Source: JAICUF01 sp038250675 (GTDB lineage Bacteria; Gemmatimonadota; Gemmatimonadetes; Gemmatimonadales; GWC2-71-9). Taken from it: a DNA stretch of 64,000 bases. A model generated the notes under the pieces. That model did no database searches. It was given only the letters and a program-made list of their open reading frames with translations, and had not been told where the DNA came from. Where the stretch lies: the NCBI GenBank assembly GCA_038250675.1, contig JBBSCB010000001.1, forward strand, positions 186,001-250,000, written 5' to 3'. Shown piece by piece: positions 1-8,770 of the stretch. The position numbers and the translations under genes were made by a program. Every line of letters starts with the position of its first letter. The stretch's first letter is position 1.

Positions 1-1
1 C

Positions 2-1627
2 ATTTTGCTGGCCCTGGGCGGCACCGTCCGCGCGCAGGACACCGCTTTCACCCACGCCGATACCCTCCGTGGCAGCATGACGCCGGAGCGCGCGTGGTGG
101 GACGTCGTCTTCTACGATCTCCACGTCACGGCCGGCCCGGCGGACAGCAGCATCCGTGGCTTCAACGGGATCCGGTATCGTGTGCTCTCCGTTGCGCACG
201 AGATGCAGATCGACCTGATGACGCCGCTCGAGGTGGACAGCATGGTGCAGGACGGGCGGCGGGTCGCCTGGCGGCGGGACGGCAATGCCTTCTTTGCGCG
301 GCTCACGGCGCCCCAGCCGGTGGGCGCTGAGAAGGTCATCACGGTCTACTATCACGGGCGGCCGCGGGTGGCGCGGAACCCGCCGTGGGCCGGCGGCGTC
401 ACCTGGACCACCGACAGTCTGGGCCGACGGTGGATCGCCACGACCTGTCAGGGTGTGGGGGCCAGCATCTGGTGGCCCAACAAGGACATCCAGGCCGATG
501 AGCCGGACAGCCAGCGGATCGCCATCACGGTGCCGGACTCGCTGATCGACGTCTCCAACGGCCGGCTCCGCTCGGTCGTCCCCCACGGCGACGGCACCAC
601 GACCTGGGAATGGTTCGTCACCGAGCCGATCAACAACTACGACGTCACCATGAACGCCGGGTACTACGGCCACATCGGCGATCTGTACCGCGGCGAGGCC
701 GGCGTGCTGACCCTCGACTACTGGCCGCTGGACGATCACGTCGTGGCCGCCGCGGTCCAGTGGCGCCAGGCCCGGCCGATGCTCGCCTGCTTTGAATGGT
801 GGTTCGGGCCGTATCCGTGGTACGCCGACGGCTACAAGCTGATCGAGACGCCGCACCTCGGCATGGAGCACCAGAGCGGCATCGCCTACGGCAACCGGTT
901 CCACAACGGGTACCGCGGCCGTGACCTCTCGGCCACCGGCTATGGGCTCGACTGGGACTTCATCGTGGTGCACGAGAGCGCGCACGAATGGTTCGGCAAC
1001 AACATCACGACCGACGACGTCGCCGACATGTGGGTGCACGAGAGCTTTGCCAACTATTCGGAGTCGCTGTTCACCGAATGCCAGCACGGCACGGCGGCGG
1101 GAGCGGCGTACGTGATCGGCGTCCGCAAGCTGATCAAGAACGACCGGCCGATCGTGGGTGTGTACGGGGTGAATCGCGAGGGCTCGGGCGACATGTACTA
1201 CAAGGGCGGCAACATGCTGCACACCATCCGCCAGGTGGTGGCGGACGATGCCCGCTGGCGCAGCATCCTGCGGGGCCTGAGCAGCACCTTCCGGCACCAG
1301 ACGGTTTCCGGGCGCCAGGTTGAGGACTACATCAGTCGCCGGGCCGGCATCGACCTCTCAACGGTTTTTGCGCAGTACCTCACCACGACCCGTGTGCCGA
1401 CGCTCGAGTATGCCGTCGACGGAGGCACGCTGTCGTATCGGTGGACCGACGTGGTGCCGGGCTTTGCCATGCCGGTGCGGGTGACGGTGGCGGATTCGAT
1501 GCTGGCCGTGATCCGGCCCACCGAGCGGTGGCAGACGATGCCGGTGCGGCTGAGCAGTCCCGCGGCGTTCAGTGTGGACCCCAACTTCTACGTGCTGGCC
1601 CGCGAGCGCGGCAGCGCCACACCCTAG
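2..1627 (+). CDS. M1-family metallopeptidase (5' end missing)
   Basis: This is a gluzincin aminopeptidase of the M1 type, probably exported and acting on peptides. Counting from the TTG at 5, the zinc motif HESAH is at residues 323-327 and the third ligand is E346 in WVHES, giving HExxH-x18-E. LGMEHQS at about residue 288 occupies the place of the family's GAMEN substrate-binding motif. The first visible residues (LALGGTVRAQD) look like the end of a Sec signal peptide, so the true start lies before the window. The C-terminal ERAP1-like domain of long M1 enzymes is absent, as in the short bacterial forms. The family is clear; the substrate is unknown. Confidence 0.9.
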   Translation: MLLALGGTVRAQDTAFTHADTLRGSMTPERAWWDVVFYDLHVTAGPADSSIRGFNGIRYRVLSVAHEMQIDLMTPLEVDSMVQDGRRVAWRRDGNAFFARLTAPQPVGAEKVITVYYHGRPRVARNPPWAGGVTWTTDSLGRRWIATTCQGVGASIWWPNKDIQADEPDSQRIAITVPDSLIDVSNGRLRSVVPHGDGTTTWEWFVTEPINNYDVTMNAGYYGHIGDLYRGEAGVLTLDYWPLDDHVVAAAVQWRQARPMLACFEWWFGPYPWYADGYKLIETPHLGMEHQSGIAYGNRFHNGYRGRDLSATGYGLDWDFIVVHESAHEWFGNNITTDDVADMWVHESFANYSESLFTECQHGTAAGAAYVIGVRKLIKNDRPIVGVYGVNREGSGDMYYKGGNMLHTIRQVVADDARWRSILRGLSSTFRHQTVSGRQVEDYISRRAGIDLSTVFAQYLTTTRVPTLEYAVDGGTLSYRWTDVVPGFAMPVRVTVADSMLAVIRPTERWQTMPVRLSSPAAFSVDPNFYVLARERGSATP

Positions 1628-1641
1628 CCCCCTGACGCACG

Positions 1642-1672
1642 ACGGCCCTCCCGGCGGTGCCGGGAGGGCCGT
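1642..1672. terminator. Bidirectional hairpin terminator
   Basis: A perfect 13-bp stem (1642-1654 with 1660-1672) encloses a 5-base loop between two convergent genes, the peptidase and the ferredoxin. There is no T tract on either side, so termination strength is inferred only from the stem and its position. Confidence 0.7.
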
Positions 1673-1689
1673 GCGGTCTGCGCCGGCGG

Positions 1690-1953
1690 TCAGCGCTTGG
1701 GGCGGCCGGGCGGATCGTCGCTGTTGAACGCCTCGCGGTTCTTCTCCACGTAGTCGATGAGCTGGGGTGGCACGTCCTCCTCGGGGAAGATGGCCGTCAC
1801 CGGGCACTCGGGTTCGCACGCGCCGCAGTCGATGCACTCGTCCGGATGGATGTAGAGCTGGTCCTCGCCTTCGTAGATGCAATCCACCGGACAGACATCC
1901 ACGCAGGCCCGATCCTTGACGCCGATGCAGGCCTCGGTGATCACGTACGTCAT
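1690..1953 (-). CDS. fdxA: 7Fe-type ferredoxin
   Basis: This small electron carrier has 87 residues. C9, C17 and C21 are followed by CIDCGACEPECP, which is the cysteine spacing of seven-iron ferredoxins holding one [3Fe-4S] and one [4Fe-4S] cluster; C25 would be the extra non-ligand cysteine also seen in Azotobacter FdI. The ATG at 1953 was chosen because GGAGG lies about 7 bases upstream and MTYVITEAC is the usual N-terminus of the family. It ends in a basic tail (PPGRPKR). The redox partner is unknown; it may share a transcript with def, which lies upstream on the same strand. Confidence 0.92.
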   Translation of the reverse strand: MTYVITEACIGVKDRACVDVCPVDCIYEGEDQLYIHPDECIDCGACEPECPVTAIFPEEDVPPQLIDYVEKNREAFNSDDPPGRPKR

Positions 1954-2426
1954 GCCGTACTTCCTCCGGTATCCAGCGGGTGACCGTGCGGTCTGGGCTG
2001 CCTCTGCTCGCCAAGAAATACGAAGGTGAATCTTCCGACGCAAGGGGGATTAGCGTATTCCCGATGCGCCGCCTCCGGCTCCTCGCGAGGCTCGCGCACA
2101 TCGGCGTGGCGCGGGTGCTCGACAGTCTCGGGGGCGTGGACCGCAACCTCTTTCGCCTGGCGCTGGAGGGCAGCGCCGCACGCTTCCTCGGTGAGCTGAA
2201 GCGCGACGCGGTGCTCGATCTGCGGCGCCCCTGCGAGCTCGGCGGCGGCGGCGGGTCGGTCCGGGACCGGCGGCTCGTTGCTGGCGGGGGACGGATGGAT
2301 CGGCGGCGCGCGGGTGGGCATCGGCGCCGACATCCCGGTGGGCCCGATGCGCTTCGAGGATGCGCTTCGAGGATGGACGCGCAACCGAGGGGCGCGATGC
2401 CCTCACGGAGGGTTTGGGCGCTGGTT
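1954..2426. other. 473-bp stretch between def and ferredoxin, no supported gene
   Basis: No recognisable gene was found. Both strands are open codon-on-codon between about 2050 and 2250. The minus-strand frame (ATG at 2384, 144 codons) ends in a TGA that overlaps the ferredoxin ATG as ATGA, the coupling seen throughout this window. The plus frame from ATG 2064 has equally strong third-position GC. Neither translation resembles a known family, and the composition (Arg, Pro and Ala rich) argues against both. A 13-bp tandem duplication at 2346-2371 would break any frame running across it. A small coupled gene on the minus strand remains possible. Confidence 0.3.
2346..2371. repeat. 13-bp tandem duplication
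   Basis: GATGCGCTTCGAG occurs twice without a gap. The period is not a multiple of three, so it would shift any reading frame crossing it. It looks like a recent slippage or duplication event. Confidence 0.85.
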
Positions 2427-3005
2427 CTAGTCGCCCAGCAGGCCAGTGAGAGGCGTGGCGTAGGAGGCGGTGCGGTCTTCGGGCTCACCGTAGCGGCCAT
2501 CGGGTCCGTGCAGCCGGTTCCACTCTTCCCGGAGGCAGAACGGATCCAGCCCATGCGGGCGGTCCACCGCGAGCACGCCGTCGAGATGGTCGATCTCATG
2601 TTGCATCAGCTCGGCACGATCCCCCTCCAGATCCTCTTCATGCCACTGGCCCTTGACGTCCTGGTACCGGATGCGGACCCGGTACGACCGCGACACCCGG
2701 ACCAGCATGTTGGGAAAGGAGAAGCAGTCGTCCCAGACGGTGAAGTCCTCGCTGCCGATGTCCACGATCTCGGGGTTGATCAGCGCCCACGGCTTGTCCA
2801 TCTCGGCGTAGATCATCCGGACTGGCGCACCGATCTGCGGCGCGGCGATGGCGCGGCCGCTGCCAAACCGTGACTGCCAGTCGCGCAGCGTCTCGCGCAT
2901 GTCGTCGAGGATCACCCGGACCGCAGTGGAGCCGGGCTTGGTGATCGGCTCACAACTCGCGCGGAGGATGGGATCGCCCAGCAGTCGAATACGGTGGATG
3001 GTCAT
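2427..3005 (-). CDS. def: Peptide deformylase
   Basis: The enzyme removes the N-terminal formyl group from new proteins in the cytoplasm. It has 192 residues. The three family motifs are visible: GRAIAAPQIG (50-59), WDDCFSF (91-97, a variant of EGCLS that keeps the metal-binding C94) and HEIDHLDG (136-143, metal ligands H136 and H140, catalytic E137). The EGCLS variation is typical of divergent (type III-like) deformylases, so this may be a secondary paralogue rather than the housekeeping copy. No fmt gene lies next to it. The ATG at 3005 has no clear Shine-Dalgarno sequence. Confidence 0.9.
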   Translation of the reverse strand: MTIHRIRLLGDPILRASCEPITKPGSTAVRVILDDMRETLRDWQSRFGSGRAIAAPQIGAPVRMIYAEMDKPWALINPEIVDIGSEDFTVWDDCFSFPNMLVRVSRSYRVRIRYQDVKGQWHEEDLEGDRAELMQHEIDHLDGVLAVDRPHGLDPFCLREEWNRLHGPDGRYGEPEDRTASYATPLTGLLGD

Positions 3006-3274
3006 GGTGCCGTCGCAGGAGGGACCGAAAGTGAGCCACGAAATCCAGCGTCCAATATGCGGATTTCGGGGCCCGGGGGCCAGTGAGGAGCCGGATCGAC
3101 GCCGAAAGCAGTTGTTTCAATAGTAGTAGCAGTAGCTACCTCAAGTCACCCAGCATTTGACAGGTCAGCGCTGCCCGGCATACCGGGAGCCGCCGCGTCT
3201 CCAGGAGTCGGTGCGACGACGTAACTCCCTGCAAAACAAGCGCATATGAATTCGTACCAGTTTCACGATGTGAA

Positions 3275-3303
3275 TTGACAATCCCGACTGCCAAACATAT
3301 GAT
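3275..3303 (+). promoter_or_regulatory. Near-consensus sigma-70-type promoter of the sufR-suf operon
   Basis: TTGACA (3275-3280), a 17-bp spacer and TATGAT (3298-3303) match the vegetative consensus almost perfectly. Six bases separate the -10 box from the ATG at 3310, so transcription would start at or next to the start codon and the message would be leaderless. The same 304-bp intergenic stretch (3006-3309) also holds two related elements, CATATGAATTCG (3243-3254) and CATATGATTCCG (3297-3308), which could be a repeated operator; the second covers the -10 box. The rest of the stretch (3006-3240) shows no gene. Confidence 0.8.
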
Positions 3304-3309
3304 TCCGCC

Positions 3310-3984
3310 ATGTTGCATGCCGATGACGCCAGCTCCGACGAACTCCCGCGCGAGTTGCCCGGTCACCGGGGCGCCCGCGGTGCGGTGCTGGTCGAGCTGA
3401 AGCACGGGGCCGCCACCGCGCGCGAGCTCTCCCGGCGGCTCGGTGTATCGCTCAACGGCATCCGTCACCATCTGAAGGAGCTCGAGACCGAGGGGGTCGT
3501 GCGCTACGAGCGGGAAAACCGCGGCGTCGGCGCGCCGGTCTTCGTCTATTGCCTCTCGCCGGCCGGCGAGGCGCTCTTTCCCCGTCGCTACAAGGAAGCC
3601 CTCGAACTGGTGCTCGACTACGTGGAGGCACGCGACGGCCGGAGTGCGGCGGCGGCGGCGCTCGAGTCGCATTTCGACGCGCTGGCGGACCGGCTCCGGC
3701 CGGAGCTCGACGGTGTGCCGCCGGCCGCGCGCATGGACGTGGTGGTGCATGCCCTGACCGGGGCCGGGTACATGGCGGAGGGCCGGGCCACCTTCTGCTG
3801 TGGTACGCTGACGGCGCACAACTGCGCTATCCGGGATGTGGCGGAGCGGTTTCCCGAGATTTGCGCGGCGGAGGAGCGGTTCCTCGCGTCGGTGCTCGGT
3901 GGCACGGTCGAACGTCGCAGTCACATGCTGAACGGCTGCACCTCGTGTGAGTACAAGATTGCATTCCCGCAGGAGCGTGTATGA
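3310..3984 (+). CDS. sufR: SufR-like Fe-S cluster-binding transcriptional regulator
   Basis: This is a 224-residue DNA-binding regulator, predicted to sense Fe-S status and control the suf operon that follows. Residues 18-70 form a winged helix-turn-helix (ATARELSRRLGVSLNGIRHHL). The C-terminal half carries C172-x12-C185-x24-C210-x2-C213, the cysteine pattern expected for a SufR-type [4Fe-4S] site; C163 and C164 are additional. Its stop overlaps the sufB start by ATGA, so regulator and target are co-transcribed and probably autoregulated. No Shine-Dalgarno precedes the ATG, in line with the leaderless promoter. Family and role are well supported; which cysteines bind the cluster is inferred. 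Confidence 0.88.
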   Translation: MLHADDASSDELPRELPGHRGARGAVLVELKHGAATARELSRRLGVSLNGIRHHLKELETEGVVRYERENRGVGAPVFVYCLSPAGEALFPRRYKEALELVLDYVEARDGRSAAAAALESHFDALADRLRPELDGVPPAARMDVVVHALTGAGYMAEGRATFCCGTLTAHNCAIRDVAERFPEICAAEERFLASVLGGTVERRSHMLNGCTSCEYKIAFPQERV

Positions 3985-5417
3985 GCTCGCCGGTCGAGAC
4001 GCTGGTCAACCAGGAATACAAGTACGGCTTCGTCACCGACATCGAGGCGGACGTCGCGCCCAGGGGGCTGAGCGAGGACACGGTGCGGTTTATTTCGGCC
4101 CGGAAGCAGGAACCGGAATGGCTGCTCGAGTGGCGGCTCAAGGCCTTCCGCGGCTGGCAGAAGATGGCCGAGCCGCACAGCTGGCCCAACATCACGTACG
4201 AGCCGATCGATTATCAGGACATCATCTACTACTCGGCGCCGCGCACCGCCAAGCCGCTGGGCAGTCTGGACGAGGTTGACCCCAAGCTGCTCGAGACCTA
4301 CACCAAGCTGGGCATTCCGCTCAATGAGCAGAAGATCCTGGCCGGCGTGGCGGTGGACGCGATCTTCGATTCCGTCTCGGTCGGCACCAGCTACAAGGCG
4401 CGACTGATGGAGCAGGGGATCATCTTCTGCTCGTTCGGCGAAGCGGTGCGCGAGCATTCCGAGCTGGTCCGCAAGTATCTGGGCTCGGTGGTGCCGGCCA
4501 GCGACAACTTCTTTGCCGCGCTCAACGCCGCGGTCTTCAGCGACGGGTCGTTCGTCTATATCCCGCGGGGCGTCAAGTGCCCCATGGAGCTGTCCACCTA
4601 CTTCCGCATCAACTCGGCCGATACCGGCCAGTTCGAGCGAACCCTCATCGTGGCCGATGAAGGCGCCTCCGTGAGCTACCTGGAGGGCTGCACCGCGCCC
4701 AAGCGCGATACCAACCAGCTCCACGCGGCGGTGGTGGAGCTGGTGGCGCTGGACGATGCGTCCATCAAGTACTCCACGGTGCAGAACTGGTATGCGGGCG
4801 ATGAAAACGGCGTGGGCGGGATCTACAATTTCGTCACCAAGCGCGGCAAGGCGCACACCAACGCCAAGATCTCGTGGACCCAGGTCGAGACCGGATCGGC
4901 CATCACGTGGAAGTATCCCAGCGTGATCCTCCAGGGCGACAACTCGGTGGGCGAGTTCTACTCGGTGGCAGTGGTGAACGGCCATCAGCAGGCCGATACC
5001 GGCACCAAAATGATCCATCTCGGGCGCAACACCCGCTCGACGATCGTTTCCAAGGGCATCTCCGCGGGCCAGGGCCAGAACAGCTACCGGGGCCAGGTGA
5101 AGATCATGCCCAAGGCGGCCGGCGCCCGGAACTACACCCAGTGCGATTCAATGCTGATCGGCAATCGCTGCGGGGCGCACACCTTTCCGTACATCGATGT
5201 GCGGAACCCCACGGCATCGGTCGAGCACGAGGCCAGCACCTCCAAGATCGGCGAGGACCAGCTCTTCTACTGCAAGCAGCGGGGCCTCAGCACCGAGAAC
5301 GCGATCTCGATGATCGTCAACGGCTTCTGCAAGGAAGTGTTCAAGGAACTGCCGATGGAGTTTGCCGTGGAAGCGCAGAAGCTGCTCGGCGTGAGTCTCG
5401 AGGGGAGCGTCGGATGA
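3981..5417 (+). CDS. sufB: Fe-S cluster assembly scaffold SufB
   Basis: SufB is the core of the SufBC2D scaffold on which Fe-S clusters are built in the cytoplasm. The 478-residue protein has the usual length and the conserved segments SVGTSYKARL, YIPRGVKCPMELSTYFRIN and the C-terminal right-handed beta-helix region with SKGISAGQGQNSYRG and EHEASTSKIGEDQLFYCKQRG, the last containing the catalytically important Cys. It overlaps sufR by 4 bases and lies 28 bases before sufC. It belongs to the six-gene suf operon. Confidence 0.97.
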   Translation: MSSPVETLVNQEYKYGFVTDIEADVAPRGLSEDTVRFISARKQEPEWLLEWRLKAFRGWQKMAEPHSWPNITYEPIDYQDIIYYSAPRTAKPLGSLDEVDPKLLETYTKLGIPLNEQKILAGVAVDAIFDSVSVGTSYKARLMEQGIIFCSFGEAVREHSELVRKYLGSVVPASDNFFAALNAAVFSDGSFVYIPRGVKCPMELSTYFRINSADTGQFERTLIVADEGASVSYLEGCTAPKRDTNQLHAAVVELVALDDASIKYSTVQNWYAGDENGVGGIYNFVTKRGKAHTNAKISWTQVETGSAITWKYPSVILQGDNSVGEFYSVAVVNGHQQADTGTKMIHLGRNTRSTIVSKGISAGQGQNSYRGQVKIMPKAAGARNYTQCDSMLIGNRCGAHTFPYIDVRNPTASVEHEASTSKIGEDQLFYCKQRGLSTENAISMIVNGFCKEVFKELPMEFAVEAQKLLGVSLEGSVG

Positions 5418-5445
5418 CGCGGTATTCAACATCAGGGAGTCGAGA

Positions 5446-6201
5446 GTGCTAGAGATCAGGGGCCTGCGCGCCAACGCCGGCGACAAGGAGATCCTCCGCG
5501 GCATCGACCTCACCGTCAATGCCGGAGAAGTGCACGCCATCATGGGGCCCAACGGCTCGGGCAAGAGCACGCTGGCCCAGGTGCTGGCCGGGCACCCCGC
5601 CTATGAGGTCACCGGCGGCACCGTGACGTATCTGGGTCAGGACCTCCTGGCGCTGGAGCCGGAGGCGCGGGCCCAGGCCGGTGTCTTCCTGGCATTTCAG
5701 TATCCGGTGGAAATCCCCGGCGTAACCAACGCCTACTTTCTGCGGGCGGCCTATAACGAGCTCCGCAAGGCACGAGGCCTGGACGAGCTGGACCCGATGG
5801 ACTTCCTCGACGTCCTCGAGGAGAAGCTTAAGGTCGTCGAGTGGGGCCCCGAGATCATGAGCCGCGCGGTCAATTCCGGCTTTTCCGGCGGCGAGAAGAA
5901 GCGGAACGAGATCCTCCAGATGGCGGTGCTCGAGCCGCGGCTCGCGGTGCTCGACGAGACCGATTCCGGCCTCGACATCGACGCGCTCCGGATCGTGGCG
6001 GGTGGCGTCAACGCCCTGCGCCGGCCGGAGAACGCCACCATCGTGGTGACGCACTACCAGCGGCTGCTCAACTACATCATTCCGGATTACGTCCACGTCC
6101 TCTCCGGCGGCCGCATCGTCAAGTCGGGCGGCAAGGAGCTGGCGCTGGAGCTCGAGGCCCGCGGCTACGACTGGGTCGAGGACGTGGTGGAGGTCGCGTG
6201 A
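5446..6201 (+). CDS. sufC: Fe-S cluster assembly ATPase SufC
   Basis: SufC is the ABC-type ATPase that drives the SufBCD scaffold. The 251-residue protein starts at GTG (5446) with GGGAG upstream. The Walker A motif is GPNGSGKST (34-42), the signature is SGGEKKR (147-153) and Walker B is LAVLDE (166-171), followed by the SufC-typical TDSGLDIDAL. Its stop overlaps the sufD GTG by GTGA, which suggests translational coupling of the scaffold subunits. Confidence 0.97.
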   Translation: MLEIRGLRANAGDKEILRGIDLTVNAGEVHAIMGPNGSGKSTLAQVLAGHPAYEVTGGTVTYLGQDLLALEPEARAQAGVFLAFQYPVEIPGVTNAYFLRAAYNELRKARGLDELDPMDFLDVLEEKLKVVEWGPEIMSRAVNSGFSGGEKKRNEILQMAVLEPRLAVLDETDSGLDIDALRIVAGGVNALRRPENATIVVTHYQRLLNYIIPDYVHVLSGGRIVKSGGKELALELEARGYDWVEDVVEVA

Positions 6202-7499
6202 CCGCCAGCTATGTTCGCCAGTACGACGCCTTCCTCGCCGATGGCGGCCGGGGGGCCGAGTGGCTCCGGCCGGTCCGCCGCGGTGGCATGGATCGCTTTG
6301 CCGAGGTGGGGTTTCCCGGTGCGCGTGACGAGGAATGGCGCTTCACGCCGGTGTCCGCCATCGCCAATGCCGAGTTTGTGCCCGCCGACACTTCGCCCCG
6401 CGTCAGCGCCGCCAACCTGGCGACGTTCCTGTTTGGCCATCCGGAGTGGCCGCTGCTGGTCTTTGTCGACGGCCGCTTTGCCGCCGATCTCTCGAACTGG
6501 CCGGTGCTTCCGGGCGGCGCGCGGGCCGGGAGTCTGGCGGCGGCGATCGCCGCCGCCGATCCGCAGGTGGCCGTCCACCTGGGCCATCACGCTCCGGTGA
6601 GCGACAGCCCGTTCACCGCGCTCAATACCGCGTTCATTCGGGACGGCGCGTTTGTCCACGTCCCCGCCGGCGTCGAGTTGGCGCACCCGGTCCACGCGCT
6701 CTTTGTGGCCAGCGGCGAGACCGAAGGCACCGTGGTCCATCCCCGCAATCTGATCGTGCTCGAGCGCGGCGCGCGGGCGTCGATCATCGAGAGCTACGTC
6801 TCCCTGGCACCGGGCGGGCGCTACTTCTCCAACGCGGTCACTGAGGTCGTCTCCGGTGAGGGCGCCTGGACCGAGCATACCCGGATCCAGCGCGAGAGCG
6901 AAGGCGCCTACCACGTGGGGCTGACCCACGTCGAGCAGGACCGGGACAGCCACTACCGCTCGTTCACGCTCGCCATGGGCGGGGCGATCGCGCGGCACAA
7001 CCTCCACGTCCGGCTCAATGCGCCCAACATCGAGACGCTGATGTACGGGTTGTACCTGACTCACGGCGACCAGGTGGTGGACAATCACACCGCCATCTTT
7101 CACGATCATCCCAACTGCAACAGCTGGGAGGTCTACAAGGGCGTGCTCGATGGCCGCTCGCGGGCGGTGTTCAACGGCAAGGTGCTGGTGCGGCCCGAGG
7201 CGCAGAAGACCGACGCCAAGCAGACCAACCGCAACCTGCTGCTGAGCGACGGCGCCCGGGTGGACACCAAGCCCCAGCTCGAGATCTTCGCGGACGACGT
7301 CAAGTGCACGCACGGCGCCACCGTCGGGCGGCTGGACGATGTCGCACTCTTCTATCTGCGGAGCCGCGGCATCGACGCGGCGCGGGCCCGGACGCTGCTG
7401 ACCTACGCCTTTGCGGCGGAGGTGGTGGAAGAGGTGGCGCTCGAGCCGGTGCGGCTGGAGCTCGAGCGGCTGGTGCGCGATCGGCTGGGGGCCAACTGA
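6198..7499 (+). CDS. sufD: Fe-S cluster assembly protein SufD
   Basis: SufD is the SufB paralogue in the SufBC2D complex, needed for iron acquisition during cluster assembly. The 433-residue protein starts at the GTG that overlaps the sufC stop. Family landmarks are ARDEEWRFTPVS near the N-terminus, ALNTAFIRDGAFVHVPAGVEL in the middle, and HDHPNCNSWEVYKGVLDGRS followed by QKTDAKQTNRNLLLS in the C-terminal beta-helix. A longer open frame extends upstream through sufC but does not look like SufD. Confidence 0.96.
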   Translation: MTASYVRQYDAFLADGGRGAEWLRPVRRGGMDRFAEVGFPGARDEEWRFTPVSAIANAEFVPADTSPRVSAANLATFLFGHPEWPLLVFVDGRFAADLSNWPVLPGGARAGSLAAAIAAADPQVAVHLGHHAPVSDSPFTALNTAFIRDGAFVHVPAGVELAHPVHALFVASGETEGTVVHPRNLIVLERGARASIIESYVSLAPGGRYFSNAVTEVVSGEGAWTEHTRIQRESEGAYHVGLTHVEQDRDSHYRSFTLAMGGAIARHNLHVRLNAPNIETLMYGLYLTHGDQVVDNHTAIFHDHPNCNSWEVYKGVLDGRSRAVFNGKVLVRPEAQKTDAKQTNRNLLLSDGARVDTKPQLEIFADDVKCTHGATVGRLDDVALFYLRSRGIDAARARTLLTYAFAAEVVEEVALEPVRLELERLVRDRLGAN

Positions 7500-7507
7500 C
7501 GCCGCTC

Positions 7508-8770
7508 ATGCCCGCCACCGAACTCCGTCGTCGCGCCGCGCCGCCCGCCCGCCATGACGTGGCCGCGGTTCGCCGCGACTTTCCGATTCTGGGCACCATG
7601 ACTGGCGGCAAGCCGCTGGTCTACCTGGACAGCGCGGCCACGGCGCAGAAGCCGCAGGCGGTCATCGACGCTGTGACCCGCTTCTACGAGACGGGCAACG
7701 CCAACATCCATCGCGGGGTCTACCGGCTGAGCGAAGCGGCAACCGCGGTGTACGAAGCGGTCCGCCGGCAGATCGCCACGCTGATCAATGCGGCCGCCCC
7801 GCGCGAGATCATCTTCACCCGCGGCACCACCGAATCGATCAACCTGGTGGCGCAGAGTTACGCGCGGCCCCGGCTGGCCGCGGGCGACGAGATCGTGCTC
7901 ACCGCGATGGAACACCACTCGAACATCGTCCCCTGGCAGCTGGCGGCGGCCGCAACCGGCGCGCGCATCCGCGTCGCACCGGTGACCGACGTCGGCGAGC
8001 TGGATCTCGGCGCCTTTGCGCGGCTGCTCGGTGAGCGCACCCGGCTGGTGGCCGTAGCGCACACGTCCAATGCGCTCGGCACGATCAATCCGGTGCGCGA
8101 GATCGTCGGCCTGGCGCACGAGCGCGGCATCCCGGTGCTGGTGGACGCGGCGCAGGCGCTGCCTCACGGCACCGTGGACGTCCGCGCCCTCGGCTGCGAT
8201 TTCCTCGCCTTCTCCTCGCACAAGATGTTCGGCCCCACCGGCGTGGGCGTGCTGTACGGGCGCGAGGCGCTGCTGGACGCGATGCCGCCGTGGCAGGGTG
8301 GGGGCGACATGATCGCAGCGGTGACGTTCGAGCAGTCCACCTGGGCAGAGCTACCGGCCAAGTTCGAGGCGGGCACGCCCAACATCGCCGGCGTCGTGGG
8401 ACTGGGTGCGGCGGTGGATTACCTCGGTACGCTGGACCGGACCGCCGTGGCCGCGCACGAGGCCGAGCTGCTGGCCTGCGCCACTGAGCGCGTGGCGGCG
8501 GTGGGTGGTGTCCGCATCGTGGGCACGGCGGCGCACAAGGCGCCGGTGCTCTCGTTCGTGATGGAAGGCGTGCACCCTCACGACATCGCGACGATCCTCG
8601 ACGCGGACGGTGTTTGCGTGCGCGCCGGGCACCACTGCGCCCAGCCGTTGATGCAGCGGCTGGGTGTGGCGGCCACGGCGCGTGCGTCGTTCGCGCTCTA
8701 CAGCGACCGCTCGGACGTGGACGCACTGGTCGCGTCGCTCGGGCGGGTGCGGACGGTGCTGGGTCGATGA
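7508..8770 (+). CDS. sufS: Cysteine desulfurase SufS (group II)
   Basis: SufS takes sulfur from L-cysteine using PLP and passes it on as persulfide. The 420-residue protein keeps the PLP lysine K239 in SSHKMFGPTG and the persulfide cysteine C377 in RAGHHC, in the short loop typical of group II enzymes. ATG 7508 follows sufD by 8 bases; the N-terminal 20 residues before VRRDFPIL are an Ala/Arg-rich extension. The stop overlaps the sufU ATG by ATGA. SufU next door is the expected sulfur acceptor. Confidence 0.97.
   Translation: MPATELRRRAAPPARHDVAAVRRDFPILGTMTGGKPLVYLDSAATAQKPQAVIDAVTRFYETGNANIHRGVYRLSEAATAVYEAVRRQIATLINAAAPREIIFTRGTTESINLVAQSYARPRLAAGDEIVLTAMEHHSNIVPWQLAAAATGARIRVAPVTDVGELDLGAFARLLGERTRLVAVAHTSNALGTINPVREIVGLAHERGIPVLVDAAQALPHGTVDVRALGCDFLAFSSHKMFGPTGVGVLYGREALLDAMPPWQGGGDMIAAVTFEQSTWAELPAKFEAGTPNIAGVVGLGAAVDYLGTLDRTAVAAHEAELLACATERVAAVGGVRIVGTAAHKAPVLSFVMEGVHPHDIATILDADGVCVRAGHHCAQPLMQRLGVAATARASFALYSDRSDVDALVASLGRVRTVLGR

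Noticed and set aside
3243..3308. SufR operator of the CAAC-N6-GTTG type before sufR
   Set aside because: No clear match to that consensus was found; only a CATATGA-type direct repeat is visible and its role is uncertain.
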